From Delphinapterus leucas (lineage: Eukaryota > Chordata > Mammalia > Artiodactyla > Monodontidae), in the NCBI RefSeq assembly GCF_002288925.2, contig NW_022098069.1:76352828-76416827 (forward strand): a stretch of DNA of 64,000 nucleotides, in the 5' to 3' direction. Positions 12,755-23,439 of the stretch are shown one piece after another. The stretch's first letter is position 1; the number at the start of each line of letters is the position of its first letter. Position numbers and translations under genes: made by a program. Under the pieces are notes generated by a model. That model had not been told where the DNA came from. It ran no database searches and worked only from the letters and a program-made list of their open reading frames with translations.

Positions 12755-13018
12755 TTACTAGAGACATTTGATAATGATAAAAATGTTGATTATAAACATA
12801 CATGCATAAAACAACAAGGCTCCAAAATACAAGAAGCAAAAGCTGACAGAATTGAAGAGAGAAATAGACAAACAATAATAGTTTAAGACTCTGGTATACA
12901 TCATTTAACAATGGCTAAAAAAACTAAATATAAAATAGAAGAAATAGCATTCAACAAACCAAGTAGACCTCACAGATATCTACAGAACATTCCACCTAAT
13001 AGCAGCAGAATATATATT
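12755..13018 (-). other. Candidate 3'-transduced segment
   Basis: This block sits between the L1's own A-tail and a second A-tail, inside the same target duplication. Read on the plus strand it is a diverged fragment of another, older L1 ORF2 endonuclease region (blocks such as 'agcaaaagctgacagaattgaag' and 'cctcacagatatctacagaacattccacc'). The parent L1 therefore probably sat antisense in an old L1 and its transcript read through. No canonical AATAAA is seen just upstream of the second tail, which is a weakness. Confidence 0.75.
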
Positions 13019-13363
13019 CTTTTTTTTCTTTTTTTTAAACATCTTTATTGGAATATAATTGATTTACCTTGTGTTGGTTGCTGCTGTATAACAAAGTGAA
13101 TCAGCTATACGTATACATATATCCCCATATCCGCTCCCTCTTGCATATCCCTCCCACCCTCCCTATCCCACCCCTCTAGGTGGTCACAGAGCATGGAGCT
13201 GATCTCCCTGTGCTATGCGGCTGCTTCCCACTATTTTATATTTGGTAGTGTATATATGTCAGTGCTACTCTCTCACTTCATCCCAGCTTACACATCCCCC
13301 TCCCCATGTCCTCAATCCATTCTCTACGTCTGTGTCTTTATTCCTGTCCTGCCCCTAGGTTCT
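13019..13363 (-). other. L1 3' UTR and first poly(A) tail
   Basis: The T-tract at 13019-13036 is the reverse of the A-tail. An AATAAA signal on the minus strand lies at 13049-13044, just before the tail. The rest is the L1 3' UTR, near-identical in layout to that of the second young L1 at 46843. Confidence 0.88.
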
Positions 13364-16300
13364 TCATGACTTTTTTTTTTTCAAGATTCCATATATATGT
13401 GTTAGCATACGGTATTTGTCTTTCTCTTTCTGACTTACTTCACTCTGTATGACAGACTCTAGGTCCATCCACCTCACTACAAATAACTCAATTTCGTTGC
13501 CTTTTATGGCTGAGTAATATTCCATTGTATATATGTGCCACATCTTCTTTATCCATTCATCTTTTGATGGACATTTAGGTTGCTTCCATGTCCTGGCTAT
13601 TGTAAATAGAGCTGCAATGAACATTGTGGTACCTGACTCTTTTTGAATTATGGTTTTCTCAGGGTATATGCCCAGTAGTGGGATTGCTGGGTTGTATGGT
13701 ATTTCTATTTTTAGTTTTTTAAGGAACCTCCATACTATTCTCCATAGTGGCTGTATCAACTTAAATCCCACTAAGAGGGCAAGAGGGTTCCCTTTTCTCC
13801 ACACTCTCTCTCCAGCATTTACTCTTTGTAGACTTTTTGATGATGGCCATTCTGAATGGTGTGAGATGATGTCTCATTGTAGTTTTGATTTGCATTTCTC
13901 TAATGATTAGTGATGTAGAGCATCCTTTCATGTGTTTGTTGGCAAACTGTATATCTTCTTTGGACAAATGTCTATTTAGGTCTCCTGCCCATTTTTGGAT
14001 TGGGTTGTTTGTTTTTTTGATATTGAGCTGCATGGGCTGCTTGTATATTTTGGAGATTAATCCTTTGTCAGTGGCTTCATTTTCAAATATTTTCTGCCAT
14101 TTTGAGGGTTGGCTTTTCGTCTTGTTTTTGGTTTCTTTGCTGTGCAAAACCTTTTAAGTTTCGTTAGGTAGCATTTGTTTATTTTTGTTTTTACTTCCCT
14201 TTCTCTAGGAGGTAGGTCAAAAAGGATCTTGCTGTGATTTATGTCATAGAGTGTTAAGCTTATGTTTTCCTCTAAGAGTTTTATAGTGTCTGGTCTTGCA
14301 TTTAGGTCTTTAATCCATTTTGAGTTTATTTTTGTGTATGGTGTTAGGGAGTGGCCTAAGTTCATTCTTCTACATGTAGCTGTCCAGTTTTCCCAGAACC
14401 ACTTATTGAAGAGGCTGTCTTTTATCCATTGTATATTCTTACCTACTTTATCAAACATAAGGTGACCATATGTGTGTGGGTTTATCTCTGGGCTTTCTAT
14501 TCTGTTCCATTGATCTATATTTCTGTTTTTGTGCCAGTACCATACTGTCTTGATTACTGTAACTTTGTAGTATAGTCTGAAGTCAGGGAGCTAGATTCCT
14601 CCAGCTCCATTTTTCTTTCTCAAGATTGCTATGGCCATCTGGGGTCTTTTGTGTTTCCATACAAGTTGTGATATTTTTTGTTCTAGTTCTGTGAAAAATG
14701 CCATTGGTAGTGTGATAGGGATTGCACTGAACTTGTAGATTGCTTTGGGTAGTATAGTCATTTTCACAATGTTGATTCTTCCAATCCAAGAACATGATAT
14801 ATCTCTCCATCTGTTTGTATCAACTTCAATTTCTTTCATCAGTGTCTTATAGTTTTCTGCATACAGGTGTTTTGTCTCCTTAGGTAGGTATATTACCAGG
14901 TGTTTTATTCTTTTTGTTGCAATGTGAAATGGGAGTGTTTCCTTAATTTCTCTTTCAGATTTTTCATCATTAGTGTATAGGAATGCAAGAGATTTCTGTG
15001 CATTAATTTTGTATCTTGCTACATTACTAAATTCATTGATTAGATCTAGTAATTTTCTGGTAGCATCTTTAGGATTCTCTATGTACAGTATCATGTCATC
15101 TGCAAAAAGTGACAGTTTTACTTCTTTTCCGATTTGGATTTCTTTTATTTCTTTTTCTTCTCTGATTGCCATGGCTAAAACTTCCAAAACTATGTTTGAG
15201 TAATAGGGGTGAGAGTGGGCAACCTTGTCTTGTTCCTGATCTTAGAGGAAATGGTTTCAGTTTTTCACCATTGAGAACGATGTTGGCTGTGGATTTGTCA
15301 TACATGGCCTTTATTATGTTCAGGTAAGTTCCCCCTATGCCTACTTTTGGAGAGTTTTTATCATAAATGGGTGTTGAATTCTGTCAAAAGCTTTTTCTGA
15401 ATCTATTGAGATTATCATATGGTTTTTATCTTTCAATTTATTAATATGGTGTATCACATTGATTGATTTGCATATACTGAAGAATCCTTGTATTCCAGGG
15501 ATAAACCCTACTTGATCATGGTATGATCCTTTTAATGTGCTGTTGGATTCTGTTTGCCAGTATTTTGTTGAGGGTTTTTGCATCTATGTTCATCAGTGAT
15601 ATTGGCCTGCAGTTTTCTTTTTTTTGTGACATCTATGTCTGTTTTGGTATCAGGGTGATGGTGGCCTTGTAGAATGAGTTTGGGAGTGTTCCTCTCTCTG
15701 CTATATTTTGGAAGAGTTTGAGAAGGATAGGTGATAGCTCTTCTCTAAATGTTTGATAGAATTTGCCTGTGAAGCCATCTGCTCTTGGGCTTTTGTTTGT
15801 TGGAGGATTTTTAATCACAGTTTTAATTTCAGCACTTGTGGTTGTTCTGTTTATATTTTCTATTTATTCCTGGTTCAGTCTCGGAAGGCTGTGCTTTTCT
15901 AAGAATTTGTCCATTTCTTCCAGGTTGTCCGTTTTATTGGCATATAGTTACTTGTAGTAATCTCTCATGATCCTTTGTATTTCGGCAGTGTCAGTTGTTA
16001 CTTCTCCTTTTTCATTTCTAATTCTGTTGATTTGAGTCTTCTCCCTTTTTTTCTTGATGAGTCTGGCTAATGGTTTATCAATTTGTTTACCTTCTCAAAG
16101 AACCAGCTTTTAGTTTTATTGATCTTTTCTATCATTTCCTTCATTTCTTTTTCATTTATTTCTGATCTGTTCTTTATGATTTCTTTCCTTCTGCTAACTT
16201 TGGGGCTTTTTGTTCTTCTTTCTCTAATTGCTTTAGGTGTAAGGTTATGTTGTTTATTTGAGATATTTCTTGTTTCTTGAGGTAGGATTGTATTGCTATA

Positions 16301-17193
16301 AACTTCCCTCTTAGAACGGCTTTTGCTGTATCCCATAAGTTTTGGGCTGTCGTGTTTTCATTGTCCTTTGTTTCTAGGTATTTTTTGATTTCCCCTTTGA
16401 TTTCTTCAGTGATCTCTTGGTTATTTAGTGGCATATTGTTTAGCCTCCATATGTTTGTATTTTTTACGTATTTTTTCCTGTAACTGATATTTAGTCTCAT
16501 AGCATTGTGGTCAGAAAAGTTGCTTGATATGATTTCAGTTTTCTTAAATTTACCAAGGCTTGATTTCTGACCCAAGATATGATCTATCCTGGAGAATATT
16601 GCTTGAGCACTTGAGAAGAAAGTGTATTCTGTTATTTTTGGATGGAATGTCCTATAAATATCAATTAAATCCCTATTGTTTAATGTGTCATTTAAAGGTT
16701 GTGTTTCCTTATTTACTCTCATTTTGGATGATCTGTCCATTGGTGAAAGTTGGGTGTTAAGTCCCCTAATAGAATTGTGTTACTGTCGATTTCCCCTTTT
16801 ATGGCTGTTAGCATTTGCCTTATGTATTGAGGTGCTCCTATGTTGGGTGTATAAATGTTAATAATTGTTATACCTTCTTCTTGGATTGATCCCTTGATCA
16901 TTATGTAGTGTCCTTCTTTGTCTCTTGTAATAGTCTTTATTTTAAAGTCTATTTTATCTGATATGAGAATTGCTAACCCAGCTTTCTTTTGATTTCCATT
17001 TGCATGGAATATCTTTTTCCATCCCCTCACTTTCAAGTCTGTATGTGTCCCTAGGTTTGAAGTCGGTCTCTTGTAGACAGCATATATATGGGTCTTGTTT
17101 ATGTATCCATTCATCCACTCTATATCTTTTGGTTGGAGCATTTAATTCATTTACATTTAAGGTAGTTATCAATATGTATGTTCCTATTACCAT
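13364..17193 (-). pseudogene. L1 ORF2 pseudogene (endonuclease and reverse transcriptase)
   Basis: The start is the ATG at 17193-17191. The first residues match the L1 endonuclease N-terminus (LNVNELNAP), with the conserved Glu of the Q-E-T motif at residue 42. Around 16755-16762 the Gly-Asp endonuclease motif is shifted out of frame by an apparent single-base loss. The reverse-transcriptase F-A-D-D box is at 15106-15095, inside a 198-codon open piece (15187-14591). The C-terminal end, with the usual M-E-Y-Y-S-A-I-K motif, is in 13804-13364. The gene spans about 1,270 codons but is split into at least ten open pieces by stops and frameshifts. Confidence 0.92.
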
Positions 17194-17253
17194 TTTCTTA
17201 ATTGTTTTGGGTTTGTTTTTGTGGGTCTTTTTATTCTCTTGTGTTTCCTGCCA

Positions 17254-18139
17254 GAGAAGTTCCTTTAGCATTTGTTGTAAAGCTGGTTTGGTAGTGCTGA
17301 ATTCTCTTAGCTTTTGCTTGTCTGTAAAGGTTTTAATTTCTCCATCAAATCTGAATGAGATCCTTGCTGGGTAGAGTAATCTGGGTTGTAGGTTTTGCTT
17401 CTTCATCACTTTAAATATGTCCTGCCACAGCCTTCTGGCTTGCAGAGTTTTTGCTGAAAGATCAGCTGTTAACCTTATGGGGATTCCATTGTATGTTATT
17501 TGTTTATTTTCCCTTGCTACTTTTAATATTTTTCTTTGTATTTAATTTTTGATAGCTTAATTAACATGTGTCTTGGTGTGTTTCTCCTTTGATTTATCTT
17601 GTATGGGACTCTCTGTGTTTCCTTGACTTGATTGACTATTTCCTTTCTCATATTAGGGAAGTTTTCTACTACAATTTCCTTAAATATTTTCTCAGTCCCT
17701 TTCTTTTTCTCTTCTTGTTTTAGGACCCCTATAATTCGAATGTTGGTGCATTCAATGTTGTCTCAGAGGTCTCTGAGGCTGTCCTCAATTTTCATTCTTT
17801 TTTCTTTATTCTGTTCTGTGGTAGTTATTTCCACTATATTCTCTTCCAGGTCACTTACCCATTCTTCTGCCTCAGTTATTCTCCTATTGGTTCCTTGTAG
17901 AGAGTTTTGAATTCCATTTATTGTGTTGTTCATCATTGTGTGATTCCTCTTTAATCCTTCTAGGTCCTTGTTAAACATGTCTTGTATTTTCTCCATTCTA
18001 TTTCCAAGATTCTGGATCATCTTTACTATCATTTCTCTGAATTCTTTTGCAGGTAGACTGCCTTTTATTCTTAATTTGTTTGGTCTGGTGGGTTTTTACC
18101 TTTCTCCTTTATCTGCTGTGTATTTCTCTGTCTTCTCAT
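17254..18139 (-). pseudogene. L1 ORF1 pseudogene (RNA-binding coiled-coil protein)
   Basis: The ATG at 18139-18137 begins M-R-R-Q-R-N-T, a typical ORF1 N-terminus, and an early stop follows (TAA after about 18 codons). A coiled-coil stretch (MIQNLGNRMEKIQDMF...) is open at 18032-17763. The C-terminal part (LLYPARISFRFDGEIK) is in another open piece below 17409. At about 295 codons it is somewhat shorter than L1 ORF1 of related mammals as I recall them. It is disabled by a stop and frame changes. Confidence 0.85.
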
Positions 18140-20187
18140 TTTGCTTAACTTACTGTGTTTGGGGTCCCCTTTTCCCAGGCTGCAGGTTTGTAGTTCCCAT
18201 TGTTTTTGGTGTCTGCCCCCGGTGGGTAAGGTTGGTTCAGTGGGTTGTGTAGGCTTCCTGGTGGAGGGGACTGGTGCCTATGTTCTGGTGGATGAGGCTG
18301 GATCTTGTCTTTCTGGCTGGCAGGACCGTGTCCGGTGGTGTGTTTTAGGGTGTCTGTGAAATTTTTATGATTTTAGGCTTCCTCTCTGCTAATGGATAGA
18401 GTTGTGTTCCTGTCTTGCTAGTTGTTTGGCATGGGGTGTCCAGCACTGGAGCTTGCTGGTTGTTGAGTGGAGCTGGGTATTAGCGTTGATATATATATCT
18501 CTGGGAGAGTTCTTGCTGATTGATATTACGAGGGCCCAGGAAGTCTCTGGTGGCCCCATGTTCTGAATTTGGCTCTCCCACCTCAGAGGCTCAGGCCAGA
18601 TACCTGGCCAGAGCACCAAGACTCTGTCAGCCACACAGCTCAGAAGAAAAGGGAGGAAAGAAAAGAAAAGGAAAGAAAAGAAAAGAAAAGGAAAGGAAAA
18701 GAAAGGAAAGGAAAGGAAAAAGAAAAGAAAGAAGAAAGAAAGAAAGAAAGAAAGAAGGAAGGAAGGAAAGAAAGAAAGAAAGAAAAACTAAAGTTATTAA
18801 AATGAAAATTTTTTAAATTATTAAAATAAAAAATTAGAAAGTAATAAAAAAAGAAAAAACGAAAGGAGAGCAATCAAAGCAATAAAGAAATCCACCAGTG
18901 AAAACAAGCGCTAAAAGCTAAACTAAGATAAGCATGTAAATCAGACACTAGTCAGTCGCATACAGCAACCCCCAAGTCTACAGTTGCTCCCAAAGTCCAC
19001 CAGCTCAATTTTGGGATGATTTGTTGTCTACTTAAGTATTCCACAGATACAGGGTACATCAAGTTGATTGTGGAGATTTAATCCACTGCTCCTGAGGCTG
19101 TTGGGAGAGATTTCCCTTTCTCTTCTTTGTTCGCACAGCTCCTGGGGTTCAGTTTTGGATTTGGCCCCGCCTCTGCATGTAGGTATCTGAGGGTGTCTGT
19201 TCTTCACTCAGACAGGAGGCGGTTAAAGAAGCGACTGATTAGGGGGCTCTGGCTCACTCAGGCCGGCGGGAGGGAGGGGTATGGAATGCGGGGTGAGCCT
19301 GTGGTGGCAGAGGCCAGCGTGACGTTGCATCGGCCTGAGGCCCACTGTGCATTCTCCCGGGGAAGTTGTTCCTGGATCACGGGACCCTGGCAGTGGCGGG
19401 CTGCACAGGCTCCCGGGAGGGGAGGTGTGGAGAGTGACCTGTGCTTGCACACAGGATTCTTGGTGTGTAGCAGCAGCGTTAGCGTTGCATGCCTGTCTTT
19501 GGTGTCCATGCTGATAACCGTGGCTCCCGCCCATCTCTGAAGCTCGTTTAGGTGGTGGTCTGATTCCCCTCTCATTGCGCACCCCAAAATAATTGTCTCT
19601 TGCCTCTTCGGCAGGTCCAGACTTTTTCCCGGACTCCCTTCCGGCTAACTGTGGCGCACAAGCCCCTTCAGGCTGTGTTCATGCCACCAACCCCAGTCCT
19701 CTCCCTGCATCCGACTGAAGCCCAAGCCTCAGATCCCAGCCCTGCCCGCCCCGGCGGGTGAGCAGACAAGCCTCTCAGCCTGGTGAGTGCTGGTTGGCAC
19801 TGATCCTCTGTGCAGGAATCTCTCCACTTTGCCCTCTGCACCCCTGTTGCTGTGCTCTCCTCCATGGCTCTGAAGCTTCCTCCCCACCCACCCCCAGCTT
19901 TCACCAGTGAAGGGTCTTCCTAGTGTGTGGAAACCTTTCCTCCTTCACAGCTCCCTCCCAGAGGGGCAGGTCCCATCCCTATCCTTTTGTCTCTGTTTTT
20001 TCTTTTTCCCTTTGCCCTACCCAGGTATGTGGGGAGTTTCTTGACTTTTGGGATGTCGGTGGTCTTCTGCCAGCATTCAGTAAGTGTTCTGTAGGAGTTG
20101 TTCCACATGTAGCTGTATTTTTTATGTATTTGTGGGGAGGAAGGTGATTTCCACATCTTATTCCTCTGCGATCTTGAAGGTCCCCCC
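18140..20187 (-). promoter_or_regulatory. L1 5' UTR with CpG-containing internal promoter region
   Basis: About 2 kb between the L1 5' end (minus strand 'accttcaagatcgcagagg' after a G-run) and the ORF1 start. The part at 19120-19800 is much more GC- and CpG-rich than the rest of the window, as expected for an L1 internal RNA polymerase II promoter. The open frames there (up to 137 codons) lie on both strands in overlapping frames and are treated as non-coding. Confidence 0.75.
18643..18786. repeat. (GAAA)n purine-rich tract inside L1 5' UTR
   Basis: Roughly 145 bp of almost pure purine on the plus strand, made of GAAA, GGAAA and GAAG units. It lies in the L1 5' UTR upstream of ORF1. It creates meaningless Lys/Glu/Arg-rich frames. 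Confidence 0.95.
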
Positions 20188-20203
20188 CCTCACTGTAGTT
20201 TTT
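20188..20203. repeat. Right target-site duplication of the full-length L1
   Basis: Perfect match to 12722-12737. Immediately rightwards the older L1 inverted arm resumes. Confidence 0.93.
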
Positions 20204-21123
20204 AGTCACATTTCACTGATAATATACCTGTTGGCCATTTGTATGTATTCTGTGAGAAATGCCTGTTCAAGTCCTGTACCCATTTTTAATTGGGTTATTT
20301 ATTTATTTCCTTTTGAGTCATGTATTTTATATTTAGGGGGAATTAACCTCTTATCACATATATGGTTTACAAATATTTTTTCTCATTCAGTAGGTTGCCT
20401 CCTATGTTGTGCAGAAGCTTTTTAGTTTGATGTAGTGCCACTTGTCTATTTTTGCTTTTGTCGCTTATGTTTTTGGTGTCATATTTTAAAAGTAATTTCT
20501 AAGACTAAAGTGAAGGAGCTTTACTTCTTTGTATTCTTGTAGGTTTTCACAGTTCCATGTCATATAGTTGTTTTTAATCCATTTTGAGTTTATTTTACCT
20601 ATGGTATAACATACATATCAAATTTCATTCTTTTGCATGTGGATATCTAGTTTTCCCAACCATTTGTTTAAGAGACTATCTTTTGCTCATTGTGCATTTT
20701 TGGCACCCTTGTTGAAGATCAATTGACTCTATTCTCATGTATTTATTTCTGGGCCCTCTTTTCTGTTTACTTGGTCTGTATGTATCTTTAGGCCAGTACC
20801 ATATTGTTTTAATTATTGTAGTTTTATAATATATTTTGAAATCTGGATGTGTGATGCCTGGACGTTTTGTTCTTCTTTCTTGAGATTGCATTGAATATTC
20901 TGTGCCTTTCGCGATTCCATATGAAGTTTAGGATTGTTTTCTATTTTTGGAAAAAAATGACCCTTGGGTTTTAATGGGGATATCATTGAATTTGTAGATG
21001 GATTTGGGTATTGTGAACATTTTAACAATATCAAGTCTTCCAAGCCATGAATACAGGATCTCTTTCCACTTATTTGTGTCTTCCTTTATTTCTTTCATCC
21101 ATATTTTGTAGTTTCCTGTGCAC
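20204..21123 (-). mobile_element. Older L1, inverted arm (ORF2 part)
   Basis: Minus-strand ORF2 sequence downstream of the catalytic reverse-transcriptase core. It includes a 91-codon open piece (21203-20928) with the recognisable L1 stretch YKIWMKEIKEDTNKWKEI. Frames are interrupted elsewhere. Confidence 0.85.
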
Positions 21124-21901
21124 AAGTGTTGGCAAGGATGTAAAGAATTGAAAGCCTTGTGCACTGTTGGTAGGAATGTAAAAAGCTCAGCAACTATGAA
21201 CAAAATAGCCTAGGGTTTCCTCAAAAATATTAAAAATAGAACTACCATATGATCCAGGAATCCTACTTCTGGGTATATTTCCTAAAGAATTGAAATTAGG
21301 GTCTGAAGAGGTATCTGCACTCCATGTTCACTGCAACATTATTCACAATAGGCAAGATATGGACATAACCATACAATGTAATATTATTTATCCTTAGAAA
21401 AGAAAATCCTGCTATTTGAGACAACATGGATGAACCTGGAGGACTAAGTGAAATAAGCCAATCAGAGAACAAATACTGTACGATTTCACATATATGAGGT
21501 ATCTAAAATAGTCAAACTCTTAGAAGCAGAGAATAAAATAGGAATTGCCAGGGATTGGGGAGATGGGGGTGTGAGAAATGAGAAACTGCTTTTCAATGGA
21601 TATAAGGTTTCAATTATGCTAGATGAATAAATTCTAAAGACCTGCTGTACAACATGGTATCTATAGTTAATGATCTGTTACTGTGCATTGCAAAAATTGT
21701 TAAGAGGTTCTTACTTCTAAAGGAAGGAAGGGAAGAAGGAAGGAAGGGAGGAATACAAGGAAACTTTGTAAGGTGTTGGATATGCCTATTGTGGTGATGG
21801 TATCATGGGTGTTTGTTTGCATATGTCCAAACTCATCAAATTTTACACATTAAATATGTGCAGTTTTTTTGTGTATCAATTGTACATCAATAAAACTATT
21901 A
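21124..21901 (+). mobile_element. Older L1, sense arm and 3' UTR
   Basis: Starts 'aagtgttggcaaggatg' and runs through the ORF2 end and 3' UTR ('acaacatggatgaacctgg', 'atgtgcagtttttttgtgtatcaattg') to a decayed A-rich tail. It contains a short GGAA-rich tract at about 21719-21752. Confidence 0.88.
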
Positions 21902-21909
21902 AAATTAGG

Positions 21910-23435
21910 CTTAGAAGAAAAGTTTGCTGGAAATAAATATTTTTTTTTGAAAGAAGAGACAGATAAGAAGGTAGAGACTGGGAAAGAATTAAATAAAAAG
22001 AAAAGATATTAACTTTCAAAATCTTTTAAAAACTGAGGAATGTTTGAAGCAGCAAACTTCTTAATTTCATTTTAACATTGCTCACACTTAGACACAAATA
22101 CTTTTTTTCAGTTTCATTCTGAATTTAAACTCTTCTTTACAAAATGGTTCATGGTTCACTAGCAGTGTTTCTAAAGACTCCACTGATGGTCAATTTCAAG
22201 GGTAAGACAAATGCTGCAATGCCATGGAAAATAAAAGATCAGGGAAAATTCTGTATTCTCTGGGCCAGGTTTCCAGGGTAACTTTGTTTTATTGGTTGGT
22301 TTGTTTTTTCACATCACCCTTATCATCATCTTAAGGAAGGCAGAATTTTCCAATAGCTCCATAGGTTAGGAGATAATTTGTCAGGTGGAAAAACAAATAA
22401 CTGTCGCCACTTGTTAAGTCTAATGTGATTCTCGACAGGAACATACAGGTTGGATTTCTGCCTTGAAATCAATACAACACTAGTGATAAACTGTTGTGCA
22501 TCAAAGGTTTACTTTGAAAAACTGACTGTGATAAAATATATAGTAATAAATATCTTGCTACAAAGTAGTCTAAATTTATCTGTACTACTCATTTCTTTTC
22601 ATCTATTTCTTGTCTGCTCTTGCAGTAGAGTATAATGAGTTCTATGTAAATGTACTCAAGTAACAGGGAATGAATATATTAAAAGATGAAACACCTAATC
22701 AAAGCCATTGTATTTTTTCTTGAGTCCTTTCCTGAGTTTCAAAGTCTTGCTTAAGATATACCAAAAATCTGGCACGTGCTTTAAAGGATTCTTTTCAAAT
22801 TAACATGTGATAATGTAATCCAAATATTTTAACATATTCCATTATTCTTCATTTTGTTGAATACTGAAATTGGAAATCCACAAGCAGAGGACGGCCTAGA
22901 TTTAATATCAAAAGTTAAAAATTTCTTACTTAAATAATACAATGCTAAAGCTGTGGATATATGTACACATTCTTGCTGCATGTATGCCAAATCAAGTCTG
23001 CAGGGTTTTATGGGTGATTTTCTACTTGTAAGGAAAGTAGCACATGTTATATACAGATATTGAACGACTTTTTGGTAATGTGCCTTATTCTCTGAAAAGC
23101 ACCTCATAGAACACTGCACAAAAGTATATACAAGGAACTCTGATGATTTTATTGAATTAAAAATATATATAGCATAGTGCAATGGGACTCTTTGATAGAA
23201 AATGTTTGCCCCCAAGCATGGCATTTTGAAAGTGCTATAGCTATGCATACAGCATTATAACATAGATTGATAAGAAAGAAGATAGGACTTGGTGGACAGA
23301 TAGCAGTAATCATTCTCCTTCTCAATAGTTTTACAGTGTTCCCGTGGTGGGTTAGTCATATCTTTTTAGAGGTGATGCAATAGCACATTTTGGTTAAATA
23401 TCAAAAGTCTAAGCATTAAAAGTAAATGCTCACTT
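21910..23435. other. Unassigned sequence
   Basis: No recognised gene or repeat. A 139-codon minus-strand frame (23248-22829) is the longest open frame in the window outside clear repeats. It shows no domain, signal peptide or repeat that I recognise and I do not call it a gene. Confidence 0.4.
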
Positions 23436-23439
23436 ACAT

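Larger units (their letters stand above)
12738..20187 (-). mobile_element. Full-length L1 with 3'-transduced flank
   Basis: Minus-strand L1 with all parts in order: 5' UTR (20187 to about 18140), ORF1 (18139-17254), ORF2 (17193-13364), 3' UTR (to 13037) and an A-tail (T-tract 13019-13036). About 260 bp of non-L1-end sequence follows, then a second A-tail (T-rich 12738-12754). The whole unit lies within one 16 bp target duplication. Both ORFs are broken, so it is not autonomous now. The 3' end ('catctttattgg...ataattg' on the plus strand) is of the cetartiodactyl L1 type. Confidence 0.9.
12671..21901 (+). mobile_element. Older L1 with 5' inversion, host of a younger L1
   Basis: The left arm (12671-12737 and 20204-21123) is L1 ORF2 sequence on the minus strand. 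The right arm (21124-21901) is the following L1 sequence on the plus strand, running through the 3' UTR to 'acatcaataaaac'. In L1 sense the inverted arm ends 'aaaaagataac' and the sense arm begins 'aagtgttggcaagg', so the two are contiguous in L1, the hallmark of twin priming. A possible short target duplication 'aaattagg' occurs at 12664-12671 and 21902-21909. The younger L1 at 12738-20187 splits the left arm. Confidence 0.85.

Noticed and set aside
12757..13018. Simple insertion of the young L1 into an old plus-strand L1 at this site
   Set aside because: The old plus-strand L1 does not continue beyond 20187. Instead the 16 bp duplication and a different minus-strand L1 resume there, so the block must have come with the insertion.
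13019..13036. T-tract considered as a Pol III terminator of a separate RNA gene
   Set aside because: It is the reverse complement of the L1 A-tail next to an AATAAA. No upstream A/B boxes are present.
18520..18873. Lys/Glu-rich and Phe/Ser-rich frames
   Set aside because: They are translations of the (GAAA)n tract on its two strands, not proteins.
19127..19904. Frames of 78-137 codons in a GC-rich stretch
   Set aside because: They overlap on both strands inside the L1 5' UTR. GC-rich sequence has few stops, so long frames are expected without coding.
22829..23248. 139-codon minus-strand open frame
   Set aside because: No recognisable domain or gene context, no sign of splice structure I could verify, and a length that arises by chance in 64 kb of sequence. 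It could only be revived by a protein match or transcript evidence.
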